A DNA stretch of 62,177 nt from Phycisphaerae bacterium (GCA_016873275.1 VGXO01000012.1:1-62177); one strand, 5' to 3'; counted from the first letter of the stretch, positions 22,524 to 31,283 are shown. Numbers and translations are program-made. The notes: a model not told the origin generated them from the sequence alone.

Positions 22524-24898
22524 GGCTCGGACGCGGGAACGCCCGTCGGCTGGGCGTGGCGGAGGATCCGAGTCATCAGGTCGAGCGAGGTCTCGCTCGC
22601 GTAGCCGTCGATGCCCTCGCGGGGGCGATCGAGGAGCGACTGGCTCAGGTCGAGCGTGCTGACGATCACCGCGAGGCGTTCCTCGCCGGACTCGGTCGCG
22701 ACGCGCAGCCCGCGCAGGCGGCATGCCGAGGTCGCGGCACCGGTGCGGCGAGCCGTGCTTGGGCGATAGGTGACCTGTCGCGGGACCACCAGATCGATCC
22801 GGAGATCAACGGGGCGATCGACGGTCGGCGCGACGGCGTCGGATGACTCCGCGACGAGCGGGAACGCGGATCGACCGAGCCGCGACGCAAGCTCCCGCTC
22901 GACCGCCGCCGCGAAGTCGCCGCGACCGCCGGGAGACTCGACGAGGAGCGTGCCGCCGCGGCGGAGGAACCCGAGGATCGCCTGCCACTGCGGCTCGGTC
23001 CAGACTGGCGAAGCGCCTCCGCGGGCCACCGCGAGGCCGGGACTCGACCGCTCGGCGAGGGACTCGATCGGCGCCTCGTTGACCTCGACGGCTCGATCAA
23101 GCCGCGATGCGAGGCGTCCCGCCGCGATCGAGAGGACGCGAGGCTCGGGCGGCTCGTCCGCGCCGACGCGGAGGTCGAGGATCTCGATGGGCGCCGCCGC
23201 CGAGCCCGCGGACGGAACCGACCACGACCGAAGGCGCGGCCAGGGCGAGTCGGTCTCGACCGCGAGCACCCACAGGTTGAGGAGGAGCCGCCGGGCATCG
23301 AGTCCCGCGCGATCTTCCGCGCGAAGTCCCCGGGCAAGCGAGCCGTCGAAGCAGGCGATGACGAGGTCCCGCGAGCCGCCGTCGAGCACCTCGAGCCGCG
23401 GCGTCCGTGGCTCGAGGCGAAAGAGCGCCGATCGCGCCGGATGCTCGGTGCCGACCTCGCGCCACGCGGCGCCCCGCCAGCACGCCGCGAGCACCTCGCG
23501 GATCGACTCCCGCTCGGGCGGCGAGAGCGAGCCGAAGTCCGCGACGAGAAGCCCGCCGCGGTCGAGGAACGCCCTTAGGCGAAGCCGGAACTCCTCGCCC
23601 GACCACGCGCCACCGAGCGACTCCGGCGCCCACCAGAGGAGCGCCGGCTCGAGCCACGCCTCCAGCGGCGAGTCGGCGGGAACGCGGAGCCAGTTGAGCT
23701 CCCGCTCCGACGTCTCGCCCATCCACGCGACGAGGCGGCGCATCTCGCGACCGCCCGCGAGGGGTCCATCCGCCTGGTCGGCGAGCAGCCCGACCGCCAC
23801 CGGCACGCGGCCGCGGATCAGGCAGAGGAGCCCGAGGGCGTGCTCGTGCAGGCGGATCTCCGCGTCGCGGTCGGTGCGTCGCCGCATCCGCCAGTCGCCC
23901 TCCTTCCCGCGCTCGACGAGGCGGTCGAGGAGGACGATCGCCGCCTCGCGGAACCAGTCTCGACCGCCGAGCCGCGAGAGCCCGCCCGCGAGCGCCGCCC
24001 GCTCGAGGCTGTAGAGCCAGTAGACCTCGTGGTCCGGATGCCCGGGATTCCGCGCGGGGTCGAAGTGGCGGTCGAGCCAGGCGAGTCCCTTCTCGAGGGC
24101 GGTCACCACCGGATCGTCGCGGCGGGGTCGCCGTTCGCTCCCGGCGCGGTCGAGCATGAGCAGGGTCGCCACGCCCGCGGCGGTCATCGAGCCGCGCGGC
24201 GCCCCGCGGTCCTCGTAGGTCCAGCCGCCGTCGGCGAGCTGCATGGAGAGCATCCGCTGCTCGAGCAGCTGCCACAGGCGGTCGGGGACCTCGATGCCCC
24301 TCGCCGCCGCGAGCCAGAGGGCGATCGATCCGAACTGGGTGATCGAGTTGTCCCGCCGCCGGCTCTCCGGCTGCTTGCGGTAGTCCCATCCGCCGCTCGC
24401 GGGGCTGAACGCCTCGAGGAGCCAGCGGGCATCGCGCTCGAGGAGCGGGTGGTAGCGGTCGGGAAGCGCCGACCACACCATCGCCCGCGTCGCGATCGCG
24501 TAGGTCCCGTCGGGCGATGCCTTGGCGAGCGACTCGACCGCGTCGGCGATGCGCTCGTCCTGCGGGCTCACGCCTGCCTCGAGGAGCGCAAGCAGGACGA
24601 TCGCCGTCCAGCCCTGCGCCTGCTGGCTCTCGTCCGCCGGGCGCCTCGCGGGCTCCCAGTGCCGCCTGGGATCCTTCGCCTCGATCAGCCCCTCGACGAG
24701 GACCTCGACGGCGCGGTCGAGGTGCGCGGGCGTGAGGTCCTCGGGCCGCGTCGGGATCGGTCCGTCCTCCGCCCGGGCAGACCCGCTCGCCGCTCCGAGA
24801 AGCACTCCCACGACGAGCGCTGCCAGGCGCCGTCGGAACGGCTGGTCGATCGCCGGAGGGGCGAGGCGAGGGATGGAAGGGATCGCGTCGGCGGGCAC
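22520..24898 (-). CDS. Exported DUF4159 protein with prenyltransferase-like helical repeats
   Basis: A 792-residue protein. A signal peptide or anchor lies at about residues 25-44. Residues ~60-340 form helical repeats of the prenyltransferase/squalene-cyclase type, with repeated GGW motifs (SGGWDYRKQ, DGGWTYEDRG). The C-terminal half contains paired DUF4159-like segments (LNWLRVPADSPLEAWLEP, FLDRGGLLVADFGS and later FLRRGGTLLVESPG). This combination is frequent in planctomycetes and of unknown role. Start is GTG 24898, six nt after a TAGCAT -10. It is coupled to YraN by GTGA. Confidence 0.75.
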   Translation of the reverse strand: MPADAIPSIPRLAPPAIDQPFRRRLAALVVGVLLGAASGSARAEDGPIPTRPEDLTPAHLDRAVEVLVEGLIEAKDPRRHWEPARRPADESQQAQGWTAIVLLALLEAGVSPQDERIADAVESLAKASPDGTYAIATRAMVWSALPDRYHPLLERDARWLLEAFSPASGGWDYRKQPESRRRDNSITQFGSIALWLAAARGIEVPDRLWQLLEQRMLSMQLADGGWTYEDRGAPRGSMTAAGVATLLMLDRAGSERRPRRDDPVVTALEKGLAWLDRHFDPARNPGHPDHEVYWLYSLERAALAGGLSRLGGRDWFREAAIVLLDRLVERGKEGDWRMRRRTDRDAEIRLHEHALGLLCLIRGRVPVAVGLLADQADGPLAGGREMRRLVAWMGETSERELNWLRVPADSPLEAWLEPALLWWAPESLGGAWSGEEFRLRLRAFLDRGGLLVADFGSLSPPERESIREVLAACWRGAAWREVGTEHPARSALFRLEPRTPRLEVLDGGSRDLVIACFDGSLARGLRAEDRAGLDARRLLLNLWVLAVETDSPWPRLRSWSVPSAGSAAAPIEILDLRVGADEPPEPRVLSIAAGRLASRLDRAVEVNEAPIESLAERSSPGLAVARGGASPVWTEPQWQAILGFLRRGGTLLVESPGGRGDFAAAVERELASRLGRSAFPLVAESSDAVAPTVDRPVDLRIDLVVPRQVTYRPSTARRTGAATSACRLRGLRVATESGEERLAVIVSTLDLSQSLLDRPREGIDGYASETSLDLMTRILRHAQPTGVPASEP

Positions 24899-24904
24899 GC
24901 TCGC

Positions 24905-24910
24905 ATGCTA
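24905..24910 (-). promoter_or_regulatory. Leaderless-type -10 (TAGCAT) for the DUF4159 gene
   Basis: TAGCAT on the minus strand, 6 nt before GTG 24898; no ribosome site is possible between them. Confidence 0.4.
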
Positions 24911-24996
24911 GCGCGAGCGATCGCGAGGTCCGGAGCGTCGGAGGAATCGCCGAGGGTGGCGGAGGGACTCCGCTCGTCGCGGAGGCGGGACGGAGG

Positions 24997-25002
24997 TAGC
25001 GT
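24997..25002 (+). promoter_or_regulatory. Leaderless-type -10 (TAGCGT) for the methyltransferase gene
   Basis: TAGCGT, then 7 nt, then GTG 25010. A GGAGG at 24992-24996 could instead serve GTG 25001, so the assignment is ambiguous. Confidence 0.35.
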
Positions 25003-25009
25003 GCCGATC

Positions 25010-25642
25010 GTGGACCGCTCGATGCCTCGTTACCTGCGCCCGTACGCCCGCGCGGTCGCCGAGCATGGTCGGGGCTTCGAGTCGCTCCTCTGGTCGAGCC
25101 GCCGGGCGCAGGAGCGACGCTTCGAGGTCCTGCTCGAGGTGCTTGGACCTGAACGATTGCGCGGAGCACGGATCGTCGATCTTGGGAGCGGGCACGGAGA
25201 CTTCGCCGCGTTCCTCGCGGCGGCTGGCGTCGAGGTCGGCGAGGGGATCGGGATCGAGGCGATCGACGAGACGCGTGAGGAGGCGTCACGCCGCGCGCCG
25301 CACGGCTGGCGGTTCGTGGATGGTGACTTCGTCGCCGACCGCGATCTGCTCGCCTCGCTCGTCCCCGACTGGACGATCTGCTCGGGGAGCCTGAACTCGC
25401 TTCCGCCGAGGCTTGCGCGGCGGGTGCTGCGGCGGGCGTTCGAGGCGAGTCGGAGGGGGGTCGCGTTCAACGTCCTGTCGAGCCGAGGCGACGTGCAGGC
25501 GGATGGTCCCGCGACGAGGTTCGATCCGGCGTCGCTGCTTCGCCTCGCGCTCCGCTTGACCCCGCGGGTCGCGCTCCGCCATCACGAGCTCGGCGGCGCG
25601 GATGCGACCTTCCTGCTCGAGCGTGCGGTCGACCCGGGTTGA
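25010..25642 (+). CDS. Class I SAM-dependent methyltransferase
   Basis: About 210 residues. IVDLGSGHGDFAAFL near residue 50 is the SAM-binding motif I, GIEAIDE is motif II, and CSGSLNSLP replaces the usual post-motif region; the C-terminus reads GVAFNVLSS...HHELGGADATFLLER. It resembles generic small-molecule methyltransferases with a late GVxFNxLS strand; substrate unknown. Start choices are GTG 25010 (7 nt after TAGCGT), GTG 25001 (4 nt after GGAGG) and ATG 25022. Its stop overlaps the -35 of the next gene. Confidence 0.8.
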   Translation: MDRSMPRYLRPYARAVAEHGRGFESLLWSSRRAQERRFEVLLEVLGPERLRGARIVDLGSGHGDFAAFLAAAGVEVGEGIGIEAIDETREEASRRAPHGWRFVDGDFVADRDLLASLVPDWTICSGSLNSLPPRLARRVLRRAFEASRRGVAFNVLSSRGDVQADGPATRFDPASLLRLALRLTPRVALRHHELGGADATFLLERAVDPG

Positions 25643-25667
25643 GAATCCACGACCTGCCCCGTACGCT
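25639..25667 (+). promoter_or_regulatory. Promoter TTGAGA-N17-TACGCT of the amidotransferase-like gene
   Basis: TTGAGA (25639-25644), a 17-nt spacer and TACGCT (25662-25667) match both bacterial consensus boxes. ATG 25677 follows after 9 nt, so the transcript would be leaderless. The -35 overlaps the methyltransferase stop codon. Confidence 0.6.
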
Positions 25668-25676
25668 CACGCCCTC

Positions 25677-26348
25677 ATGGCGACGCTCATCCTGCAATGC
25701 GACGACCTTGGCGGCGGTCACCTTGCCCGCGTGCTCCGCGACCACGGGCATCGGCTCCGGACGGTCCGGCTCGACCAGGGGCAGGCGCCGCCTTCCGACC
25801 TCGACGACGTCGGGGCGGTCGCGGTCCTCGGGCGGATCGCCAAGGATCTCCCGGAGTCGGTCGCGAGGATGCTCGCCGATGCCCACGCGGCGTCGCTTCC
25901 GCTGATTGGTCTCGGCGACGGCGCCGCGGCGATCGCGTCGGCGATCGGCGGGCAGTCGGCGGCGGCGGAGTCGAAGGGCTGGCGGTCGGTGAGGCTCTCC
26001 ACGGTCGGACGCGACGACGCCGTCCTCGCGGGCATCGCGTGGACGAGCATGCAGTTCGTGGCGGGTTCCCGAGCCATCGCCGCGCTTCCGAAGTCCGCGA
26101 AGGTGCTCGCGAACTTCGACGACCAGTCCGTCGCGGCGTTCGTCGCCGGGCTTCGGACCTACGGCTTCCTCTTCCGCGGCGAGCTCGACCTCGGATCGAT
26201 CCGCCGCACCGGCGGGGGCGACGCGGAGACCGCGGCGAACCTCCCGATGGCGGAGCGGATCGCCTCTCGCGTCTTCGAGGCGATCGCGACCCTCGTCGCC
26301 CCGATCGATCGGGCGAACAAGGGGCTGGTCAAGGACCTTCACTACTAG
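25677..26348 (+). CDS. Class I glutamine amidotransferase-like protein lacking the catalytic cysteine
   Basis: A 223-residue GMP-synthase-like amidotransferase domain. The segment LPLIGLGDGAAAIASAIGG (about residues 78-96) aligns with the nucleophile elbow GxCxGxQ, but Cys is replaced by Gly/Asp. The C-terminal YGFLFRGELD corresponds to GVQFHPE, with His replaced by Arg and Glu kept. Glutamine hydrolysis is therefore unlikely; a binding role is possible. The stop TAG lies inside a 15-bp tandem repeat. 26391-26514 downstream shows no gene. Confidence 0.65.
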   Translation: MATLILQCDDLGGGHLARVLRDHGHRLRTVRLDQGQAPPSDLDDVGAVAVLGRIAKDLPESVARMLADAHAASLPLIGLGDGAAAIASAIGGQSAAAESKGWRSVRLSTVGRDDAVLAGIAWTSMQFVAGSRAIAALPKSAKVLANFDDQSVAAFVAGLRTYGFLFRGELDLGSIRRTGGGDAETAANLPMAERIASRVFEAIATLVAPIDRANKGLVKDLHY

Positions 26349-26390
26349 GTCCTTCACTACTAGGTCCTTCACTACTGGGACCTGCACGAC
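26333..26390 (+). repeat. 15-bp tandem repeat spanning the stop codon
   Basis: Units at 26333-26347, 26348-26362 and 26363-26377 (GGWCCTTCACTACTR) plus a partial fourth at 26378-26390. Since 15 is a multiple of three, the frame reads DLHY-stop, VLHY-stop, VLHYWDLHD: the third copy has TGG where the first two have TAG. Confidence 0.85.
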
Positions 26391-26514
26391 GAGATCCGGT
26401 CGCGAGACCACCTGCCGGGGAGCGGTTCGGTCGGCGTCGCGTTCAGCGAGCCGGCGAAGGGCGACGGTCTCGGGTCGGTCGGCTGCACCCGCCCGCGAGG
26501 CGAGGACCGCTTGC

Positions 26515-28503
26515 TCAGCGCCGAACCGCCTCGGCGCGCGGCGCTGGCTCCACGACCGGCGAGCGATCGAGCCGCTCGCGGATCACGCGGGCGATCGAGG
26601 TCGCGTCGAGTCCGGCCTCGGCGAGCTGCTCGTTCCGCTCGCCCTGGTGGATCCACGAGTCGGGAAGACCCAGGCGGGTGACGAGGCGGGCATCAAGCCC
26701 CTCCTCGGCGCAGCACTCGAGCACCGCCGCCCCGAAGCCGCCGATCACCGAGTGATCCTCGATCGTCAGCACGGGGATCCCGCGGAGGAGGAGCGACCGC
26801 AGGAGCGCCGCGTCGACCGGCTTCGCGAACCGGGCGTCGTGCACCTCGATGCGGTACTCGCCGGCGAGCATCTTCGCCGCCTGTGCCGCCTCGATCGCCA
26901 TCACGCCGAAGCCGAGGACCGCGAGGTCCGGCTTGTCGTGGCGGATGAGCGCACGCGACTTGCCGAGCTCGAAGGGCGGGCAGGCGTCCTTGGCGAACAG
27001 GTCGCTCACCTTGTCCCGCGGATAGCGGAGGGCGGAGAGACCGTCCTCGTGCCGCGCCATGAACTCGATCGCCGCCCTGAGGCTCGGCTCGTCCATCGCC
27101 GCCATCAGGCAGGCGCCCGGCAGCACGCGGAGGATCGAGACGTCGCAGAAGCCGTGGTGCACCGCGCCGTCGCCGCCGACGAGACCGGCGCGATCGAGCA
27201 GGAGGCGCAGGGGCAGTCCCTGCAGCGACGCCTCCTGGAAGCACTGATCGAACGCCCGCTGCAGGAACGTCGAGTAGACCGCGAAGAAGGGCTTCCAGCC
27301 GGTCTTCGCGAGCCCCGCCATCATGTCGGTGGCGTGCGACTCGCAGATGCCGGTGTCCCACGCGCGGTCGGGGAACTTGGCGAGGACCTTCGAGATGCCG
27401 GTGCCATCAGGCATCGCCGCGGTGCATGCGACGACCTTGGGGTCGCGGCTCATGAGGTCCGTCATCGCGTCGCCGACGGCGGAGGTGAACGATCGTCCGC
27501 CCTTCTTGAGCTCGACCCGGCAGCCCTCCGAGACGAGCTTGGCGTCGTCGGCTCCGTCGCCCGCGACCACGTCGAAGGGACTCGGGGAGTGGAAGGTGCA
27601 GGAGTCGCCCTCGGCGAACGCGTAGCCCTTGCCCTTCACCGTCTTGACGTGGAGGAGCATCGGGCGGTCGAAGTGCCGCGCCTCGTTGAGGAAGTCGATC
27701 AAGGTCGGCAGGTCGTGACCGTCGATCGGTCCGACCGTGACGAGCCCGAACTTCTCGAACCAGGCGTCCTCGCTGATCATCGCCTTGCTCATCTCGCCCA
27801 TGCGGTGGTAGGCGTCGGAGATGAGGTGCCCGCCGGGAATCCGCTTGGCGAGGTCCTTGGCGGCCTTCTTGAACTCGGAGTAGGAGTAGCTGAGCCGCAC
27901 CCGATCGAAGTAGGACGCCACGGCGCCCTGCGGCCGGGCGATCGACATCCCGTTGTCGTTGAGGACGACGAGGAACTGGCGCCGCAGCGTGCCCGCGTTG
28001 TTGAGTCCCTCCATCGCGACGCCGTTCACGATGCTCGCGTCGCCGATCATGGTGACCACGCGTCGCCCGTTCGGTCGCTCGGGGGAGCAGCCGTCGCCGT
28101 TCAGGAGGTCGCCCCGCGCCATCCCCACCGCGGTCGAGATCGCGGTACCGGCATGACCGACCATGAAGAGATCATGGTTGGACTCCCGCGGGTCGGGAAA
28201 CCCCGCCATGCCGCCGCGCTGCCGAAGCTTCGACAGCAGCGGCAGCCGTCCGGTCAGGAGCTTGTGCGGATAGCACTGGTGACCGACGTCGAAGAGCAGG
28301 CGGTCGGTCGGGAAGTCGAAGACGTAGTGGAGGGCGATCGTCAGCTCGACCACGCCGAGGTTCGGCGCGAGGTGCCCGCCGCTCCGCGAGATCTGGTCGC
28401 AGATCGCGTGGCGGATCTCCTTGGCGAGCTCCTCGAGCTGCGGGATGGAAAGCGTCTTGAGGTCGGCGGGACCGCCGATTCGCGGGAGGAGCTTCAGCTG
28501 CAT
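26515..28503 (-). CDS. dxs: 1-deoxy-D-xylulose-5-phosphate synthase
   Basis: A 662-residue thiamine-diphosphate enzyme that condenses pyruvate and glyceraldehyde-3-phosphate, the first step of the MEP isoprenoid pathway. FDVGHQCYPHK is at about 71-81; the thiamine-binding motif runs from GDAS (154) to NN (168-169); the transketolase central domain has DTGICESHATDMMAGLA (the catalytic Glu in ESHA) and RAGLVGGDGAVHHG. GHAGTAIS replaces the commoner GHSSTSIS. The C-terminal domain is complete. ATG 28503 is used; a TACAAT -10 lies about 90 nt upstream. It follows the prenyl synthase gene on the same strand after 153 nt. Confidence 0.93.
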   Translation of the reverse strand: MQLKLLPRIGGPADLKTLSIPQLEELAKEIRHAICDQISRSGGHLAPNLGVVELTIALHYVFDFPTDRLLFDVGHQCYPHKLLTGRLPLLSKLRQRGGMAGFPDPRESNHDLFMVGHAGTAISTAVGMARGDLLNGDGCSPERPNGRRVVTMIGDASIVNGVAMEGLNNAGTLRRQFLVVLNDNGMSIARPQGAVASYFDRVRLSYSYSEFKKAAKDLAKRIPGGHLISDAYHRMGEMSKAMISEDAWFEKFGLVTVGPIDGHDLPTLIDFLNEARHFDRPMLLHVKTVKGKGYAFAEGDSCTFHSPSPFDVVAGDGADDAKLVSEGCRVELKKGGRSFTSAVGDAMTDLMSRDPKVVACTAAMPDGTGISKVLAKFPDRAWDTGICESHATDMMAGLAKTGWKPFFAVYSTFLQRAFDQCFQEASLQGLPLRLLLDRAGLVGGDGAVHHGFCDVSILRVLPGACLMAAMDEPSLRAAIEFMARHEDGLSALRYPRDKVSDLFAKDACPPFELGKSRALIRHDKPDLAVLGFGVMAIEAAQAAKMLAGEYRIEVHDARFAKPVDAALLRSLLLRGIPVLTIEDHSVIGGFGAAVLECCAEEGLDARLVTRLGLPDSWIHQGERNEQLAEAGLDATSIARVIRERLDRSPVVEPAPRAEAVRR

Positions 28504-28594
28504 CGGATTCGACGTCGAGGGGGAAGCGGTCGGCGGGAACGATCCACGCCGGGAGCCGGGAGGAAGTTCGCTCGTCCCGACCAGAGCGAGGCGG

Positions 28595-28600
28595 ATTGTA
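28595..28600 (-). promoter_or_regulatory. -10-like element TACAAT for dxs
   Basis: TACAAT on the minus strand in the gap between the prenyl synthase and dxs, 91 nt before ATG 28503, suggesting dxs has its own promoter. Confidence 0.45.
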
Positions 28601-28656
28601 GCGGTGAACGAGAGGATTGCCGGAGGACGGCTCGGGGGCGGGACCGGGAATCGGGC

Positions 28657-29556
28657 TCAACGCGTCCGGCGGGCGAGGTCATCGGCGAGCGCCCGCAGCG
28701 GTTCCGCCGCGATGCCGAAGGGACGGAGCGCGTCGAGGGACTCCTCGAGCATCCCCGCGACGATGCGCCGCGTGCCGTCGATCCCATGCACCCGCGGATA
28801 GGTGAGCTTGCCCGCCTCGCGGTCCTTGCCCGCCGCCTTGCCGAGGTGCTCGGTGGTCTGGGTCTCATCGAGGAGGTCGTCGACCGCCTGGAACATCTGC
28901 CCGATCACCGCGCCGTAGCGGTCGAGCGAGCGCATCGCCTCCGGATCCGCCGCGGCGCTCAGTCCGCCGAGCCGGCAGGAGACGGCGATCATCGCGCCGG
29001 TCTTGCGGTCGTGGATCGCCCGCAGCTGGTCGGCGGGAGGGAGCGAGGGATCGGTGCCGCCGAGGGTGTCGTAGACCTGCCCGAAGATCATCGAGTTCGT
29101 CGCCCGCACGAGCTCGCGGGTCGCCCGCTCCGGCTCCTGCCGCAGCTCGCCCACCGTCTCGACCGCGAGCATCGAGAGGAAGTCGCCCGCAAGGACCGCC
29201 ATCGCCTCGTCGAAGGCGCGGTGCAGCGTGGGGCGACCTCGGCGGAGGTCGTCGTCGTCGAGCGCCGGCAGGTCGTCATGGACGAGGCTGAAGGCGTGCA
29301 CGAACTCGACCGCCGCCGCCGCGGGCAACGCATCCTCGATCCGACCGCCGACCGCCTCGGCGCTTCGGAGGCAGAGCAGGGGACGCAGCCGCTTGCCGCC
29401 TCCAAGCACCGCGTAGCGGCAGGCGTCGAGGAGCCGAGGCGGTGCATCGACCTGCCGATCGAGCCGGTCGGCGAGCGCCTGCTCCACCTTCGCGAGGAGC
29501 TCGTTCGTCTCGGCGGAGAAGCGCGTCACGGGCGGGAGGGGGGCGGAGGGTCGCAT
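28657..29556 (-). CDS. ispA: Polyprenyl (farnesyl/geranylgeranyl) diphosphate synthase
   Basis: A 299-residue trans-prenyltransferase. GGGKRLRPLL is at 52-61, the first aspartate-rich motif DDLPALD at 94-100 and the second, DDLLD, at 226-230. The two extra residues in the first motif (DDxxxxD) and the residues before it are typical of bacterial farnesyl diphosphate synthases, but chain length cannot be fixed by reading. It consumes the products of the MEP pathway begun by the neighbouring dxs. ATG 29556 gives the normal family length; it is divergent from the ExbB-like gene. Confidence 0.88.
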   Translation of the reverse strand: MRPSAPLPPVTRFSAETNELLAKVEQALADRLDRQVDAPPRLLDACRYAVLGGGKRLRPLLCLRSAEAVGGRIEDALPAAAAVEFVHAFSLVHDDLPALDDDDLRRGRPTLHRAFDEAMAVLAGDFLSMLAVETVGELRQEPERATRELVRATNSMIFGQVYDTLGGTDPSLPPADQLRAIHDRKTGAMIAVSCRLGGLSAAADPEAMRSLDRYGAVIGQMFQAVDDLLDETQTTEHLGKAAGKDREAGKLTYPRVHGIDGTRRIVAGMLEESLDALRPFGIAAEPLRALADDLARRTR

Positions 29557-29615
29557 GGGAGTGCTCGGATCGCTCGCAGGCCGCGGAGGATAGCGAAACG
29601 ATCGCCCCGAACTCG

Positions 29616-29621
29616 TATGAT
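29616..29621 (+). promoter_or_regulatory. Leaderless-type -10 (TATGAT) for the ExbB/TolQ-like gene
   Basis: TATGAT is followed by 7 nt and GTG 29629. The in-frame ATG at 29617 lies inside this element, so GTG is preferred. Confidence 0.45.
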
Positions 29622-29628
29622 CGCCCGC

Positions 29629-30294
29629 GTGAGCGGCGTCCTCGAAGGCTTCCTGAACCTCATGACCCGCGGCGGTCCGGTGATGTGGCCGCTGCTTGGT
29701 CTCAGCGTGGTCTCCCTCGCCCTCGTGCTCGAGCGGTCGCTCTTCTGGTGGAGGGCGAATGGCTCGGCGGGTCGGCGGCAGGTCGCGGCGCTCGCGGCGG
29801 CGCTGCGGGATGGCAGCGTCGAGCGGGTCATGGAGATCGCGCGGCTGCGACCCTCGATCTACGGCGCCTTCGCCGCCACGGTCGCCGAGCGGGGCGCGAC
29901 CGACGCCATCGCCGTCGAGGCGGTGGAGGCGCGTCGTCCGGCGATCGACCGATTCATGGTGACGCTGTCGACGGTGATCACCGCCGCCCCCATGCTTGGG
30001 ATCCTCGGCACGGTGCTCGGCATCATCCACAGCTTCGAGCTCCTCGGCGGCGAGAACGTCATCACCGATCCGAAGGAGGTCTCCGCCGGCATCGCGGAGG
30101 CGCTGATCACGACCGCCGCAGGGCTGGTCGTCGCGCTGCTGGCGCTCTTCCCGTTCATGGCGTTCCGGGCACAGTCCGATCGGGCGCTCGGACGCCTCGA
30201 GGCGCTCGCCGCCGCGGCGGCGCAGGGGCGTTCAGCGGTCCCGGCAGTCGCCTCGCCGGGGCGGGCGGCGAAGCCGGTTCACTCGTCGGTGTGA
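29629..30294 (+). CDS. MotA/TolQ/ExbB proton channel family protein
   Basis: A 221-residue inner-membrane protein with three helices: residues ~13-35 (GPVMWPLLGLSVVSLALVLE), ~110-130 (ITAAPMLGILGTVLGIIHSF) and ~150-170 (ALITTAAGLVVALLALFPF). The APxLGxxGTVxGxI and GIxxALxTTxxGL motifs are those of ExbB/TolQ. These proteins normally work with an ExbD/TolR partner to energise outer-membrane or gliding systems; no partner is adjacent. The start is GTG 29629 by promoter spacing; ATG 29617 is the alternative. Its end overlaps the convergent prepilin gene by 16 nt. Confidence 0.88.
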   Translation: MSGVLEGFLNLMTRGGPVMWPLLGLSVVSLALVLERSLFWWRANGSAGRRQVAALAAALRDGSVERVMEIARLRPSIYGAFAATVAERGATDAIAVEAVEARRPAIDRFMVTLSTVITAAPMLGILGTVLGIIHSFELLGGENVITDPKEVSAGIAEALITTAAGLVVALLALFPFMAFRAQSDRALGRLEALAAAAAQGRSAVPAVASPGRAAKPVHSSV

Positions 30295-31244
30295 ACGAAC
30301 TGGACGGCGCTCCCGGCGCCCTCGCCTGCGACGTCGATCCAGCGGGTCAGCTCCATCAGCTGGTTCAGACCGCTCGCGTCGGTGCTGACGTCGGCGCGGA
30401 CGGTGGCGATCGAGACGTTGTGGCGCGCTATCGGCACCGCCTGCGCCTCGAAGACCCTGATGCCCGCGACCGCGGAGGAGAGCAGCATGCCGGAGCCGGT
30501 GGTGAGCTCCTGGAACTCGTCGCCGTAGGAGAGCTCCCAGACCTGCTCGCTTCCGAGGCGGGGCGGCACGGCCCACGCGGCGCCCGGCTCGTACGGGGTC
30601 GCCCGCTCCTTGTAGAAGCCGGGCTCCCGATACCCCGAGGACGCGAACACGACGAGCTCGCTTGGCCGACGGATCGAGGAGAGCGATCGCGTCACGAGGC
30701 GTCCGCGCAGCTCGCGTCCATCGCGGTCGTTGAATGCGGCGTTCGCGAAGACCGGGCGCCCCGTCACGGGCAGTCCCGGATCGCCCTGCAGGGGCTCCCA
30801 CCAACCGCCGACGTAGTAGGCGTTGAGCCCGAAGGACGGGTTGTCGGCGACCGTCGAGACCGCCGCGTTCCAGTTCGGCTCCTCCTGCTCGAGGTAGTCG
30901 TAGAGCGTCGGGAAGTCGAACGAGAGGAAGGGAAGAAGCCGCCACGGATAGGTGCGGCACGCCTCGGCGGGAAGCGTCGTGCCCGCCGCATCCTTGTACT
31001 TCACCTTCCACGCCGTCTGCACCGCCGGCTCGATCCAGCCCGGGAGGAGCTGGTCCTCGTAGGTGCTCGAGTACTGCTGCCACGCCATCCCGAGCTGCCT
31101 CGCCGTGTTGAGCTCCTTGGTCTTGTTCGCGCTCCTCGCCGCCGTCTGCAGACCGACCGCGAGCAGACCGACGAGAAGGACGATCACGCCGAGCACGACG
31201 AGGACCTCGACGATCGTGAAGCCGCGGTGGGCGCGTGGTCGCAT
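30279..31244 (-). CDS. Type II secretion/type IV pilin-like protein (planctomycete prepilin)
   Basis: A 321-residue protein with a class III prepilin signal: a short basic leader ending at Gly8, cleavage before Phe9 (GFTIVEVLVV, with Glu13 the usual E5 of the mature protein) and a hydrophobic helix to ~29. The rest is a long soluble domain with W/Y-rich segments (YPWRLLPFLSFDFPTLYDYL, YYVGGWWEPL). Planctomycetes carry many such proteins; their individual roles are mostly unknown. A basal ribosome site AGGAA is present and TATAGT lies 33 nt before ATG 31244. Confidence 0.85.
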   Translation of the reverse strand: MRPRAHRGFTIVEVLVVLGVIVLLVGLLAVGLQTAARSANKTKELNTARQLGMAWQQYSSTYEDQLLPGWIEPAVQTAWKVKYKDAAGTTLPAEACRTYPWRLLPFLSFDFPTLYDYLEQEEPNWNAAVSTVADNPSFGLNAYYVGGWWEPLQGDPGLPVTGRPVFANAAFNDRDGRELRGRLVTRSLSSIRRPSELVVFASSGYREPGFYKERATPYEPGAAWAVPPRLGSEQVWELSYGDEFQELTTGSGMLLSSAVAGIRVFEAQAVPIARHNVSIATVRADVSTDASGLNQLMELTRWIDVAGEGAGSAVQFVHTDE

Positions 31245-31277
31245 GAGGCGGTTCCTGGATGCGGGGCAGACGCGGCG

Positions 31278-31283
31278 ACTATA
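31278..31283 (-). promoter_or_regulatory. -10-like element TATAGT for the prepilin gene
   Basis: TATAGT on the minus strand, 33 nt before ATG 31244, with AGGAA between. Confidence 0.45.

Noticed and set aside
23840-25009. Upstream extension of the methyltransferase frame
   Set aside because: It is the antisense of the DUF4159 gene; recognisable methyltransferase sequence starts only at about 25010.
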